A DNA stretch of 64,000 nucleotides from CAYPNF01 sp964411985. Lineage in GTDB: Bacteria > Verrucomicrobiota > Verrucomicrobiia > Limisphaerales > J093. The position numbers and the translations under genes were made by a program. Shown here one piece after another: positions 43,173 to 51,917 of this stretch. Within the stretch, counting starts at the first letter, position 1; each line of letters opens with the position of its first letter. Location: positions 15,841 through 79,840 of the forward strand of contig CAYPNF010000041.1 in NCBI GenBank assembly GCA_964411985.1, read 5' to 3'. A model generated the notes under the pieces. That model was not told where the DNA came from. It did not search any database and worked only from the letters and a program-made list of their open reading frames with translations.

Positions 43173-44293
43173 TACCGTCCATTGATAACTGCGAGTGGGT
43201 CGTACTGGTCGTAGACGATATCGCGCAGAACATCCAAGTGGTAGGCTCCATCCTGACGGAAGCTGGCTATGAGGTCATGCCCGCGAGGAGCGGTGCTGAA
43301 GCCTTGGAACGAGTTCGCATCCAGAAACCCCACTTGATCCTCCTGGACCTGATGATGCCGGACATGGACGGACTCGAGGTCGCCCGCCGGCTCAAAAGCG
43401 ATCCTGCCACGGACGACATCCCCATCATTTTCCTGACCGCCAGCAACGAACTGGACCATCTGGTGAGAGCCTTTGCGACCGGTGCCGTCGATTATGTGAC
43501 GAAGCCATTCAACGCTGCGGAATTGCTTTCCAGGGTCCGCACCCACATGGACCTGAAGATGGCGAGGGATGCCTTGAAGTTTCAAGCCCAACGGCTGCAG
43601 GAGCTGAACGAGGAGAAGAACGGGTTACTCTCCATAGCCGCTCATGATCTCCGTAATCCCCTCACTAACGTGCTCGGACTCGTCGATCTGATTCGGGAGG
43701 AAATCGGGGATAGCCAGACTGAGACAAGAGAAAACCTGGACCTGATCCGGGGAACCGCCACCCACATGTTGCGGCTGGTGAAGGACCTGCTGGACGTGAA
43801 CGCTATCGAATTGGGCGGCCGAGAACTCCATCCCGAGACGCTCTCCCTGTGTGACATCGCGGCGTCAGTGGTGGACCAGACCCGTCGCCGAGCTGCTTCC
43901 AAAGGCCAGAAGATTCACTTGGAACTAGCCACAAGCGCGTGCTCGGTCAGCATGGACCCCGAAGCCGCGCTTCAAGTCGTCGATAACCTGGTCTCCAACG
44001 CGGTGAAGTACTCTCCACCCGGGAAGACCATCTGGCTCAGGGTGAAAAGCAGCGGGCAAAAGGTATCTCTGGAGGTCGAAGACGAGGGCCCGGGTCTCAC
44101 CGAGCAGGACCTGACGAGAGTCTTCTCCAAGTTCGCACGCCTAAGTTCCAAACCAACCGGGGGGGAAAGTTCGACCGGTTTGGGACTTTCCATCGTCAAG
44201 AGCCTAGTTGAGGCCAGCGGCGGCAGAGTCTGGGTGGAAAGCCCGCCCGCCAAGGGGGCCAAGTTCATCCTGGAATTGCCTATGGCCGGTTAG
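43169..44293 (+). CDS. Response regulator-histidine kinase fusion
   Basis: This 374-residue protein begins with a receiver domain (about 8-125; phospho-acceptor Asp60 in LILLDLMMPDMDGLEVARRL and Lys in DYVTKPFNAAELL). A histidine kinase follows, with His159 in LLSIAAHDLRNPLTNVLGLV and the ATPase blocks NLVSNAVKYSPPGK, EVEDEGPGLTEQDLTRVFSK and TGLGLSIVKSLVEASGG. It has no sensor or membrane region, so it probably receives phosphate from the hybrid kinase. The 4-base overlap with the upstream stop shows translational coupling. It is the last gene of the set; the output regulator is not in the window. Confidence 0.94.
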   Translation: MIPSIDNCEWVVLVVDDIAQNIQVVGSILTEAGYEVMPARSGAEALERVRIQKPHLILLDLMMPDMDGLEVARRLKSDPATDDIPIIFLTASNELDHLVRAFATGAVDYVTKPFNAAELLSRVRTHMDLKMARDALKFQAQRLQELNEEKNGLLSIAAHDLRNPLTNVLGLVDLIREEIGDSQTETRENLDLIRGTATHMLRLVKDLLDVNAIELGGRELHPETLSLCDIAASVVDQTRRRAASKGQKIHLELATSACSVSMDPEAALQVVDNLVSNAVKYSPPGKTIWLRVKSSGQKVSLEVEDEGPGLTEQDLTRVFSKFARLSSKPTGGESSTGLGLSIVKSLVEASGGRVWVESPPAKGAKFILELPMAG

Positions 44294-44346
44294 CGGCCAT
44301 TCACGTCCCCCGTTCTTCACCGTGTCAATCCCCGCAGCGCCTGCAA

Positions 44347-45309
44347 TTAGTCCACCGACATGGGTTTCTGAAGTCGGCGTTCGAAACGACGCAAACCTGA
44401 TCCAAACGCCCCCGCCACAGCCCGCTCCACCTCATCGAGCCGGACAGGGCGATCAATCTCCTTGAATTCAGCCTTCCGGGAACCTCGCTCCAATGCTCCC
44501 AAGGGTTGATACTGCGACATCAAGTTCATGAAGGTAGCCGGAGACACCTCCGACGCGAGCCAGGCGGAAATCTCCGCAGTCCCCGCGAGATTGTTCGGAA
44601 GCACCAGGTGGCGGACCAGCAGACCGCGCTGGGCCAACCCGCTGGAATCCAGCACCAAATCGCCGACTTGCCGGTGCATCTCCCGGATCGCTTTCCGCGC
44701 CACTTCCGGATAATCGGCGGCTCCCGTCATTCGCCGGGCCACTTCGGGATCCCAAAACTTGAAATCCGGCATGTAGATATCCACCACCCCATCCAACAGC
44801 GCCAAAGCTTCCATCGTGTCGTAGCCGCTGCTGTTGTAAACGATCGGAATCCGCAACCCTTCCTCCGCGGCGAGTGCCAAGGCCTCGAGCGCTTGAGGAA
44901 CGACATGCGAGGGCGTCACCCAATTGATGTTATGACAGCCCTCTTCCTGAAGGTGCAACATCATCTCCGAGAGTTCCTGCGGGGTAATGGCCTGACCAAA
45001 ACAGCCGTGGCTGATATCCCAGTTCTGGCAAAACACGCAGCCCAGATTGCAGCCGGAGAAAAAGACCGTTCCCGATCCAGCCCATCCACGGAGACAATCC
45101 TCCTCTCCCATGTGCGCGAAGTGGCTGGCCACCTGGGCCCATCCCCCCACCCCGCAGACCCCTACATCGCCCTCCTCGCGGTCAGCACCACATTGGCGGG
45201 GACATAGGGTACAATGACGCAGATAACGCTTCGCGGCGGTCGCCCTTTCGTTCAGTTGCCCCGACCTGGCGAGCGCAACATAGGCGGGATATCGCTGGGT
45301 TGCAGCCAT
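44347..45309 (-). CDS. PflA/PflX-like radical SAM protein (COG1313 type)
   Basis: This is a radical SAM protein of about 320 residues. The 4Fe-4S cluster motif CX3CX2C is in FSGCNLGCVFCQNWDIS. An extra cysteine-rich stretch precedes it (CTLCPRQCGADREEGDVGVC). LPNNLAGTAEISAWL and the IVYNSSGYDTMEALALLDG block are typical of COG1313, a poorly characterised relative of pyruvate formate-lyase activators. No glycyl radical enzyme is encoded nearby, so the target is unknown. I chose the ATG at 45309; a TTG 14 codons upstream would be a weak start. It follows the MnmD-like gene by 61 bases on the same strand. Confidence 0.88.
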   Translation of the reverse strand: MAATQRYPAYVALARSGQLNERATAAKRYLRHCTLCPRQCGADREEGDVGVCGVGGWAQVASHFAHMGEEDCLRGWAGSGTVFFSGCNLGCVFCQNWDISHGCFGQAITPQELSEMMLHLQEEGCHNINWVTPSHVVPQALEALALAAEEGLRIPIVYNSSGYDTMEALALLDGVVDIYMPDFKFWDPEVARRMTGAADYPEVARKAIREMHRQVGDLVLDSSGLAQRGLLVRHLVLPNNLAGTAEISAWLASEVSPATFMNLMSQYQPLGALERGSRKAEFKEIDRPVRLDEVERAVAGAFGSGLRRFERRLQKPMSVD

Positions 45310-45370
45310 GGGTATGAAGACACCACTATCACCAACACGGACCCACTGCAAAGAAAAACTTGGAAAAGAA

Positions 45371-46228
45371 TCAGGCGAACTGGGGATGCGCCTGGAGCCG
45401 TTCCCACGTCGCGGTGGTCAGCGGCAGCTGTCGGTAGACCGGTTCGACCATCGGCTCCGCACTGGTAGATCGCCGGGCGCGCATGAGCCACCGCCGATCC
45501 AGCGGAGCTTCGATCAGACTCAGGGAGTTCGAGGCAATGGTGGTTTCCTCCTTCTCCCCTGTCGCCTTTCCCGCCCCCACAAAGAACCCCGCCAGCAGCA
45601 ACGACACCCTCAGCATCGTGCTGCGCGAATAGGTAGGCATCGCGCAGGGCACCCGAGGGTCGAGCAAGCGGAAAATCTGGCTGAAAAGTGGCAGAGTCCA
45701 CATGGTGGGATTTCGCGCAGGCGAAAAGGCATCGAACAGAATCGCGTTAGGCTTGGCCCACCCTCCACTCTCCGGGGCGTGGATCAAAGCAGGAAAATCG
45801 CCGTGGTAGTAGTCCCAATGCACCTGGCGGGGTCCCTTCTTGCACACAGCGCTTCTGACAGCCAACAGCGACTCCACCAAACCGCCGTAGGGGCTCAAAT
45901 ACCCAAGTTGGTTCGCATTCTGCCATGCGAACCGAAGTGGCTCAAGGCTGTGATCAAAACTCAGAACGCGAAGTCGACATGCCAAATCCTTCGTGTGCTG
46001 CAACACGGTCAGCACATTCGCAGCCGCGCCCAGTCCAACGTCCCAGACCACAAACTCCCCCCGATGTCCCCGAACCCGGTCCAGCAGCCGCAGTTGGTGC
46101 ACATACAGCGCTTCCGCCTCCGCCACCGGCCCGATGACCGGGTGGAAAGTCTCCTTCTCCCGAAGGGAATGGACACTCCAACTCCCATTCTGGAGCTGCA
46201 CCAGCTTATATTGCCCCGTAGCCGTCAC
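45371..46228 (-). CDS. MnmD-like tRNA wobble-uridine methyltransferase (DUF752)
   Basis: This 285-residue SAM-dependent methyltransferase matches the methyltransferase domain of MnmC, which completes mnm5(s2)U at tRNA wobble position 34. The blocks are ETFHPVIGPVAEAEALYVHQ (family opening), VVWDVGLGAAANVLTVLQ (SAM site) and the signature LFDAFSPARNPTMWTLPLFS. CAMPTYSRSTMLRVSLLLAG follows, as in MnmC. No MnmC oxidase domain is fused to it, which is the MnmD state known in some bacteria. The start is GTG. About 40 C-terminal residues extend past the catalytic domain. Confidence 0.87.
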   Translation of the reverse strand: MTATGQYKLVQLQNGSWSVHSLREKETFHPVIGPVAEAEALYVHQLRLLDRVRGHRGEFVVWDVGLGAAANVLTVLQHTKDLACRLRVLSFDHSLEPLRFAWQNANQLGYLSPYGGLVESLLAVRSAVCKKGPRQVHWDYYHGDFPALIHAPESGGWAKPNAILFDAFSPARNPTMWTLPLFSQIFRLLDPRVPCAMPTYSRSTMLRVSLLLAGFFVGAGKATGEKEETTIASNSLSLIEAPLDRRWLMRARRSTSAEPMVEPVYRQLPLTTATWERLQAHPQFA

Positions 46229-46283
46229 TCGAGCTATGGAATCAGCCGACCCCGCTCAAACCAAGAGAAATATGGACTTATGA

Positions 46284-46333
46284 GCGCACTCGATTTTCAG
46301 TGCACTAGAACGGCACCTTCGCTAAGGTAGCGA
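46284..46333. promoter_or_regulatory. Two dyads just upstream of the Lrp-family gene
   Basis: The first dyad is imperfect: GCGCACT (46284-46290) with AGTGCAC (46299-46305), matching at six of seven positions. The second is perfect: TCGCTA (46319-46324) with TAGCGA (46328-46333), one base before the start codon. Lrp-type proteins commonly repress their own gene, so these are candidate operator sites. No footprint-like consensus was tested. Confidence 0.4.
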
Positions 46334-46334
46334 T

Positions 46335-46814
46335 ATGGATCCGCTATTGAAACTTCTGCGAGATAACGCGGCGATGAAACCCAGTCAACTCGCAGCCATG
46401 TTGAACCTCAGCGAAGGGGAAGTCCTTTCCCGCATCAAAGGCTACGAGGAGGAGCAAATCATTCTCGGTTACCAAACCCTGCTCAACGAGGAAAAGCTCG
46501 GGCTGGAACAGGTCCGCGCCGTCATCGAAGTCAAGATCACCCCGGAACGTGAGGGGGGCTTCGACCGGGTCGCGGAGAGGATCGCCAAGTATGCCGAGGT
46601 CCGTTCGTGTTACCTCATGTCCGGCTCCTACGACCTCCTGGTGGAAGTGGACGGCAAGAACCTGCGGGACGTGGCCATGTTTGTTTCCTCAAAATTAGCC
46701 ACCATCCAGGGTGTGCTCTCCACCGCGACTCACTTCATCCTCAAGCCGTACAAGGAACAGGGCGTCCTGATGCACCGCGATGCGAGCGAAGAGCGTCTTT
46801 CTGTGACGCCCTGA
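46335..46814 (+). CDS. Lrp/AsnC-family transcriptional regulator
   Basis: This 159-residue regulator has an N-terminal winged helix-turn-helix (AAMKPSQLAAMLNLSEGEVL, about residues 12-31) and a C-terminal RAM/ACT-like ligand-binding domain. The RAM domain has RAVIEVKITPEREGGFDRVA, SCYLMSGSYDLLVEVDGKNL and VLSTATHFILKPYKEQGVLM. Members bind amino acids and control amino acid metabolism. The convergent aminotransferase gene 320 bases downstream is a plausible target, as AlaR/AlaT-type pairings are known elsewhere. Two small dyads lie just before the start codon and could serve autoregulation. Confidence 0.93.
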   Translation: MDPLLKLLRDNAAMKPSQLAAMLNLSEGEVLSRIKGYEEEQIILGYQTLLNEEKLGLEQVRAVIEVKITPEREGGFDRVAERIAKYAEVRSCYLMSGSYDLLVEVDGKNLRDVAMFVSSKLATIQGVLSTATHFILKPYKEQGVLMHRDASEERLSVTP

Positions 46815-47133
46815 GCTGGGCGAGCTAAGCCGTAACAATTCAGTGAAGAACAGGAGTCAGCGGAGACAGCAGAGATCGGGCTTGAGCGGTCTGACGATCG
46901 AGACGGACGTATCACTTTCACCGTCCAGTGAACGCTTGAACGGACCGCGAGGAGCGATTCTGACTCCGTCTGACGGCTCTGCTCTCTCTGCTGCCTCCTG
47001 TTCAACTGCATGGACACGGCTAAGTGGGAATGCCAACCACGAAGCACAACCACCGGGGTAAGGGTGCCCCGCCCAACCTTCGCTGAAGGGGGAGCGAGGG
47101 CTCCTCGAGCCCTCGCCCACCTTCATGAAAAAC
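46815..47133. other. Convergent intergenic region with inverted-repeat element and hairpin
   Basis: The gap between the Lrp gene and the convergent aminotransferase gene holds the 156-bp inverted-repeat element listed separately. It also holds a 9-bp perfect hairpin at 47094-47116 (GCGAGGGCT with AGCCCTCGC) without a poly-T tail. No coding potential is supported. Confidence 0.6.
46848..47003. repeat. 156-bp MITE-like element with 27-bp terminal inverted repeats
   Basis: Bases 46848-46874 and 46977-47003 are inverted repeats matching at 24 of 27 positions; each outer end begins GAACAGGAG. The inner 100 bases have no open frame. This is the structure of a short non-autonomous transposable element or dispersed palindromic repeat. 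Its sequence differs from the element at 14082-14187. No target-site duplication could be fixed by eye. Confidence 0.6.
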
Positions 47134-48222
47134 CTAGAGCTGCTTGAGACCGGAATCCAACGCAGCATAGAGCTGTTTCATGCTGGCTTCAGTCTCATCG
47201 CCCATATTCGAAATGCGGAAGGTCGTCCCCTTGATCTTCCCGTAACCGCCATCGATCAGAAAGCCCTGGTCTTTGACCAGTTTCTGGAGCTTCGCAACGT
47301 CCACAACCCGTCCGCCCGGCCTGGCTCCGTTGCTCACGCAAGTAAGGGTCACAGACTCGTAACCTGGCTCCGGAAAGAGGCCAAACCCATTCCCCTTAGC
47401 CCAGTCACGCGTCATTTGCGCCAGCTTCTGATGCCGGGCAAAACGCTGATCCAATCCTTCGGCCGCAAAGTCCTCCAACTTGGAGGCAAGCGCGTACACG
47501 TGCCCGATGCTCGGCGTACTGGGGGTCATGCTTTGTTCGGCGTTCTTTTGGAACTCGACGAAATCAAAGTAATAGCCCCGGTCCTTCATCGTAGCGGACT
47601 TGGCCAGTGCCGCAGGAGAACAGACGAAGACCGCCAAACCCGGAGGCATCGCAAACGCCTTCTGGGTGCCGGCCAGCAATACGTCCAGACCGAGGGCGTC
47701 GAAATCGATCTTCACCGCCGACATCGAGCTCACCGAGTCGACGATGAACATGACATCCGGGAACTTCTTCTTCAGAGCCGCGATTTCCGCCAGCGGGCTC
47801 ATCACGCCCGTGGAGGTCTCGTTGTGAATCAACGTCAGCGCATCAAACTCGCCGCTGCCCAGTTTTGCCTCCACTTGCTCGGCGCGAATCGGTGAACCCC
47901 AAGGCACCTGCACGAAGTCCGCTTCCTTGGCACTGCGTTTGGCAACATCGTACCATTTGTCGGAAAAGGCGCCGCACATGCAGCAAAGGACCTTCTTGGA
48001 GACCAGGTTGCGCAAGGCTGCCTCCATCACCCCCCAAGCGGAGGAGGTGCTGAGGTAGACCAGCTGCTTGGTAGACAACAGCGCCTGGAGCTGAGGTTGC
48101 ATCTTGGCGTAGAGGTCTTTGAACCCCTGGCCACGATGCCCGATCATAGGCGAGCAAAAGGCTTTGAAGGTCTTTTCGCTCACTTCGACCGGGCCCGGAA
48201 TGTGGAGTTTGACATGTGCCAT
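47134..48222 (-). CDS. Class V aminotransferase (alanine-glyoxylate / phosphoserine type)
   Basis: This PLP-dependent aminotransferase of about 362 residues begins MAHVKLHIPGPVEVSEKTFK. It contains SPMIGHRGQGFKDLYAKMQP, the PLP-binding motif LAGTQKAFAMPPGLAVF with the Schiff-base lysine, and VSSMSAVKIDFDALGLDVL. The C-terminal KGTTFRISNMGDETEASMK fits the group that includes alanine-glyoxylate, serine-glyoxylate and a class V form of phosphoserine aminotransferase. Sequence alone does not decide the substrate. I chose the ATG at 48222; the frame upstream to 48390 has no domain signal. An Lrp-family regulator gene converges on it. Confidence 0.9.
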   Translation of the reverse strand: MAHVKLHIPGPVEVSEKTFKAFCSPMIGHRGQGFKDLYAKMQPQLQALLSTKQLVYLSTSSAWGVMEAALRNLVSKKVLCCMCGAFSDKWYDVAKRSAKEADFVQVPWGSPIRAEQVEAKLGSGEFDALTLIHNETSTGVMSPLAEIAALKKKFPDVMFIVDSVSSMSAVKIDFDALGLDVLLAGTQKAFAMPPGLAVFVCSPAALAKSATMKDRGYYFDFVEFQKNAEQSMTPSTPSIGHVYALASKLEDFAAEGLDQRFARHQKLAQMTRDWAKGNGFGLFPEPGYESVTLTCVSNGARPGGRVVDVAKLQKLVKDQGFLIDGGYGKIKGTTFRISNMGDETEASMKQLYAALDSGLKQL

Positions 48223-48774
48223 ATTGGGGTGAAGAAGGTTCCATAATACCGCCGGTCTGGCAAGCAGACAGTTCAGCAGACAGGTCGGCGAAGTGAACCC
48301 TAACAACAGAACTGGCGGCTCTGTTTCCAGAACCGCCAGGCGACAACTCAGTTTAGATAGGCACCATTCCCACTGCGGAACGGTGTTCAAGGAGGCTAAG
48401 GAGGGTCGGTGGCAGCCACGGGAAGAGTGGTGCCGGAGGGCAACAACCTGCTTCGGTCGCCGAATTCAGTTGTTGTGTGCATTATCATGAGATCACCTTA
48501 AGCACCCGTCGTGCCATCGCCAAAAGGCCCATCGAAAGCCAGCACTCCGGCTTCGTTATCCATCAATGCATCCTTCTCTTCCTAAACAGGTTAGCACCAT
48601 GAAAAGCAAAAGGAAGTCCCCTCCCACTCTCCCTCGAATCCAACTTGGGCCGCCCAGTTCGCCGTGAGGATCAACACGCCGATTGCGCCTTTTCCTCCAT
48701 CGTGGCCATTTCTCAACAGTCCTTGAGGCTCGACCTACTTGCTCCTACCCCACATACTGCCGCTTTCTGATGCT
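48223..48774. other. Divergent intergenic region with a stem-loop near the aminotransferase start
   Basis: This 552-base gap separates the divergent aminotransferase and aminopeptidase genes. It contains a hairpin at 48312-48339 (CTGGCGGCTCTG with CAGAACCGCCAG, 11 of 12 pairs). On the minus strand the right side continues TTCTGTTG. No gene is supported in the rest, and no canonical promoter pair was recognised. Confidence 0.5.
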
Positions 48775-49884
48775 ATGACTGATCCACGATTTCAAAAACT
48801 AGCCCAACTGCTCGTCGGTTACTCTACCACTCTCAGCAAAGGTGAGCGCGTCTTGTTGGACATGATCGACATCCCCGATGAGTTCACGGTCGAACTCGTA
48901 CGTGCGGCCCGCGCACAGGGAGCCACGCCGATCGTGGAAGTGCGCCATTCCAAGGTAACCCGGGAAATCATGCGCGACACCGATACCCAGCATTCCGCAC
49001 TGGTTCGGGATCTGGAACTGAATCGGATGAAGAAGATGCAAGCTTACATCGCCATCCGGGGCAGCAACAACGCCAGCGAGACTTCGGATGTGCCTAGTGA
49101 TCGACTTCTGCTCTACAGCAAGACGATGAAGCCCGTGCTCAATTACCGGGTCAACAAGACCAAGTGGGTTGTGCTCCGATGGCCCACCTCTGCCATGGCT
49201 CAGGCGGCGAACATGAGTACGGAGGCATTCGAGGACTTCTATTTCCAGGTCTGCACCATGGACTACGCCAAGATGTCCAAAGCCATGATCCCCTTGGTGG
49301 AGCTAATGACGAAGACCGACCGCGTGCAGCTCAAGGGCCCTGGAACCGACCTCACTTTCAGTATCAAGGGCATCGGCGCCAAGCCTTGCGACGGACTCCG
49401 AAACATCCCGGATGGCGAAGTCTTCTCCTGTCCCGTCAAGGACTCAGTCAACGGCCAAATTCAGTTCAACACCCCCACCAGCTATGCCGGGTCCAGGTTC
49501 GAGAATGTCCGGCTCGCTTTCCGCGATGGAAAAGTCGTGGAAGCCACCTCCAGCAACACGAAGAAACTGAACGAGATCCTGGATACCGACGCTGGCGCGC
49601 GTTACATCGGCGAGTTCTCTCTGGGCTTCAATCCCTTCATCCAGGCCCCGATGTGCGACATTCTTTTCGACGAGAAGATCGCGGGATCGCTCCATTTCAC
49701 CCCAGGCCAGGCCTATGAGGAATGCGACAACGGCAACCGCTCGGCAGTGCATTGGGACATGGTGCTGATTCAACGGCCCGAGTGGGGCGGAGGCGAAATC
49801 TGGTTCGATGGAAAACTCATCCGCAAGGATGGCCTCTTTGTGACCAAAGAACTCAAGCGCCTGAATCCGGACAGCTTGAAATAG
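48775..49884 (+). CDS. M29-family metallo-aminopeptidase
   Basis: This 369-residue enzyme removes N-terminal residues from peptides using two metal ions (thermophilic aminopeptidase / AmpS family). Characteristic blocks are LAQLLVGYSTTLSKGERVLL, QLKGPGTDLTFSIKGIGAKP and NIPDGEVFSCPVKDSVNGQI. The C-terminal active-site region has YIGEFSLGFNPFIQAP, GSLHFTPGQAYEECDNGN and SAVHWDMVLIQ, which supply the Glu, Tyr, His and Asp ligands. I chose the ATG at 48775 because the added 12 residues from 48739 do not look like a domain start. It is convergent with the ABC-F gene (75 bases between stops). Confidence 0.92.
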   Translation: MTDPRFQKLAQLLVGYSTTLSKGERVLLDMIDIPDEFTVELVRAARAQGATPIVEVRHSKVTREIMRDTDTQHSALVRDLELNRMKKMQAYIAIRGSNNASETSDVPSDRLLLYSKTMKPVLNYRVNKTKWVVLRWPTSAMAQAANMSTEAFEDFYFQVCTMDYAKMSKAMIPLVELMTKTDRVQLKGPGTDLTFSIKGIGAKPCDGLRNIPDGEVFSCPVKDSVNGQIQFNTPTSYAGSRFENVRLAFRDGKVVEATSSNTKKLNEILDTDAGARYIGEFSLGFNPFIQAPMCDILFDEKIAGSLHFTPGQAYEECDNGNRSAVHWDMVLIQRPEWGGGEIWFDGKLIRKDGLFVTKELKRLNPDSLK

Positions 49885-49958
49885 CCGTCAGGCCCTCACC
49901 ATTCTGGCGAATCTTTTGGAGCGCAGCGGGTTGGGGGATCCACCCTAGCCCGCCGATC

Positions 49959-51917
49959 TCACTTGCCCTCAGCCTCGGCCGCGGACAACTCCGTGGCCTT
50001 GTGTTCCCAGGCGGCTGTCCGCTCCTTCAAAGCCTCGGCATTCTCGGCCATTTCCCGATTCAGCCGCAGGCCTGCGCCGGGTGCAGAGTAGGATTCAGGC
50101 TTCTGCAACTCCTCCAGTAACCGCGAATGCTCCACCTCCAGCTCGGCAATTTGGTGTTCGAGCTGTTTCACCTCTTTGCGCAGGGCTTGCAAGGCACGGG
50201 ACCGGGCCTGTCGCTCCTCGGCTTCCTGTCGCTTTCGCTCCTTCGCAGACGACGCAGCGGCGGGCTGCTTGGGGGCGTTTGCGGGCGGCGCCGCGGGCCA
50301 TTTCTTCTGACTGGAGGCTACCAGGCCAGCACGCTCTGACACCGCAGCGGTTTTCTCCAGGTAGTACTGATAATCGCCCGCGTAGGGTGTCAGCCTGCCA
50401 TTCTGAATGTGCAAAACGTTTTGTGCCAGGGAACGAATGAAATAGACATCATGGCTGATGAAAACCAGGGTGCCGGTGAACTCGGAAAGGGCCGCCACCA
50501 AGGCATCCGTGCTGGCTATGTCGAGGTGAGTCGTCGGCTCATCCATCAACAACAGGTTCGGAGGGTTTAACAGGATCTTGACCAGTGCTAACCGGCTCTT
50601 TTCCCCTCCGCTGAGCACGCCCACTTTCTTGAAAACGTCATCACCACGGAAAAGAAACGCCCCGCAGAGGGTGCGCACAAACTCCTCCGTCACCCGTTGG
50701 GGCGTATCGAGCGCTTCCTCCAAAACTGTGCGCCTCACATCGAGAACCTCGGTCCGGTGCTGGGCAAAGTAACCCACCCGAACGTTGTACCCCAGCTTTC
50801 GCTCGCCAGCGCAGGGCTCCAGAATACCCGCCAACAGCTTCAATAAGGTCGACTTGCCAGCACCGTTGGGCCCCACTAAGACGGTGCGTTGCCCCCGCTG
50901 AATCTCGAAGTCCAGCCCCCGATAGACCCAGAGGTCACCATAGGCAAAATCCACCTGCTTCAGCTCAACCGCCTTTAACCCACTACGCTCGGGCTGAGGA
51001 AACTCAAATCCTATTTCGGCCTCCGTATTCTCGGGAGCCTCGAGTATGTCCATCCGTTCGATCTGCTTCAGCTTGCTCTGCGCCTGGGCCGCTTTGGTGT
51101 TCTTGGCGCGGAAACGTTCCACGAACGACATCAGGTGGGCTATCTGCCTTTGCTGGTTCTTATAGGCAGCCATCTCCTGGGCCACCCGCGCCTCGCGCTG
51201 TTCAAGGTATTCATCGTAATTGCCCCGGTAGAGATAGAGGGTAGAGGAGCGCAGCTCCGCGATCGAACCGACGATCTGATTCAGAAACTCGCGATCGTGG
51301 GAGATGACCAGGATCGCTCCCTGGTAGGCTTTCAGCTGCTCCTGGAACCAGCCAAGCGTCTCCAGATCCAGGTGGTTGGTTGGCTCGTCCAACATGAGTA
51401 AGTCGGGTTCCTGCAAAAGCAGCCGGGCCAAGTGCGCCCTCATAATCCACCCACCACTCAACTCACGGGCCGGGCGTTCAAAGTCCGACTGCCGAAAGGC
51501 CAGCCCTGCCAGGATCTGCTTGGCCCTGGCTTGCAGGGTGAAACCATCCAACTCCAGATAACGCTTCCGGGCTTCCTGCAGATCGTGATCGTCCACGGCC
51601 TCGCCTTGGTCGGTTTGGCGCAAGATTCGCAGACAATCGGCCATTTCGGAGGATACGCCACACGCTAACTCCAGTACCGACTCCTCCCCCGCCGGAGCAC
51701 TCTCCTGGGGCAGAAAGCCGAAACTGGTTCCCCGCTGCAGGGTCACGCCCCCTTCGTCGGCTGTTTCCTCGCCCAGGATGAGGCGGAAGAGCGTGGTCTT
51801 GCCGGAACCGTTGGCTCCCACCAGACCAATCCGGTCCTGGCGATTAATCTGCAGATCGAGCCCGGAGAACAAAACCCGTCCACCGTAGCTTTTCTTGATG
51901 CCATTCAGAGTGAGCAT
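49959..51917 (-). CDS. ABC-F family ATPase (Uup/YheS-like)
   Basis: This cytoplasmic protein of about 652 residues carries two ATPase domains and no membrane domain. The first has Walker A GANGSGKTT, signature LSGGWIMRAHLARLL and Walker B LLMLDEPTNHLDLE. The second has GPNGAGKSTLLKLL, LSGGEKSRLALVKIL and LLMDEPTTHLDIAS. A linker with the P-site tRNA-interaction character joins them (RVAQEMAAYKNQQRQIAHLM). The C-terminal 110 residues form a charged coiled coil (ALRKEVKQLEHQIAELEVEH), as in Uup-like proteins. ABC-F proteins act on ribosomes, and some confer antibiotic resistance. I chose the ATG at 51917, just before LTLNGIKKSYGG. Confidence 0.93.
   Translation of the reverse strand: MLTLNGIKKSYGGRVLFSGLDLQINRQDRIGLVGANGSGKTTLFRLILGEETADEGGVTLQRGTSFGFLPQESAPAGEESVLELACGVSSEMADCLRILRQTDQGEAVDDHDLQEARKRYLELDGFTLQARAKQILAGLAFRQSDFERPARELSGGWIMRAHLARLLLQEPDLLMLDEPTNHLDLETLGWFQEQLKAYQGAILVISHDREFLNQIVGSIAELRSSTLYLYRGNYDEYLEQREARVAQEMAAYKNQQRQIAHLMSFVERFRAKNTKAAQAQSKLKQIERMDILEAPENTEAEIGFEFPQPERSGLKAVELKQVDFAYGDLWVYRGLDFEIQRGQRTVLVGPNGAGKSTLLKLLAGILEPCAGERKLGYNVRVGYFAQHRTEVLDVRRTVLEEALDTPQRVTEEFVRTLCGAFLFRGDDVFKKVGVLSGGEKSRLALVKILLNPPNLLLMDEPTTHLDIASTDALVAALSEFTGTLVFISHDVYFIRSLAQNVLHIQNGRLTPYAGDYQYYLEKTAAVSERAGLVASSQKKWPAAPPANAPKQPAAASSAKERKRQEAEERQARSRALQALRKEVKQLEHQIAELEVEHSRLLEELQKPESYSAPGAGLRLNREMAENAEALKERTAAWEHKATELSAAEAEGK

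Noticed and set aside
47094..47116. Perfect 9-bp hairpin as terminator for the convergent genes
   Set aside because: No T-rich tail on either strand. It is described in the gap but not called as a terminator.
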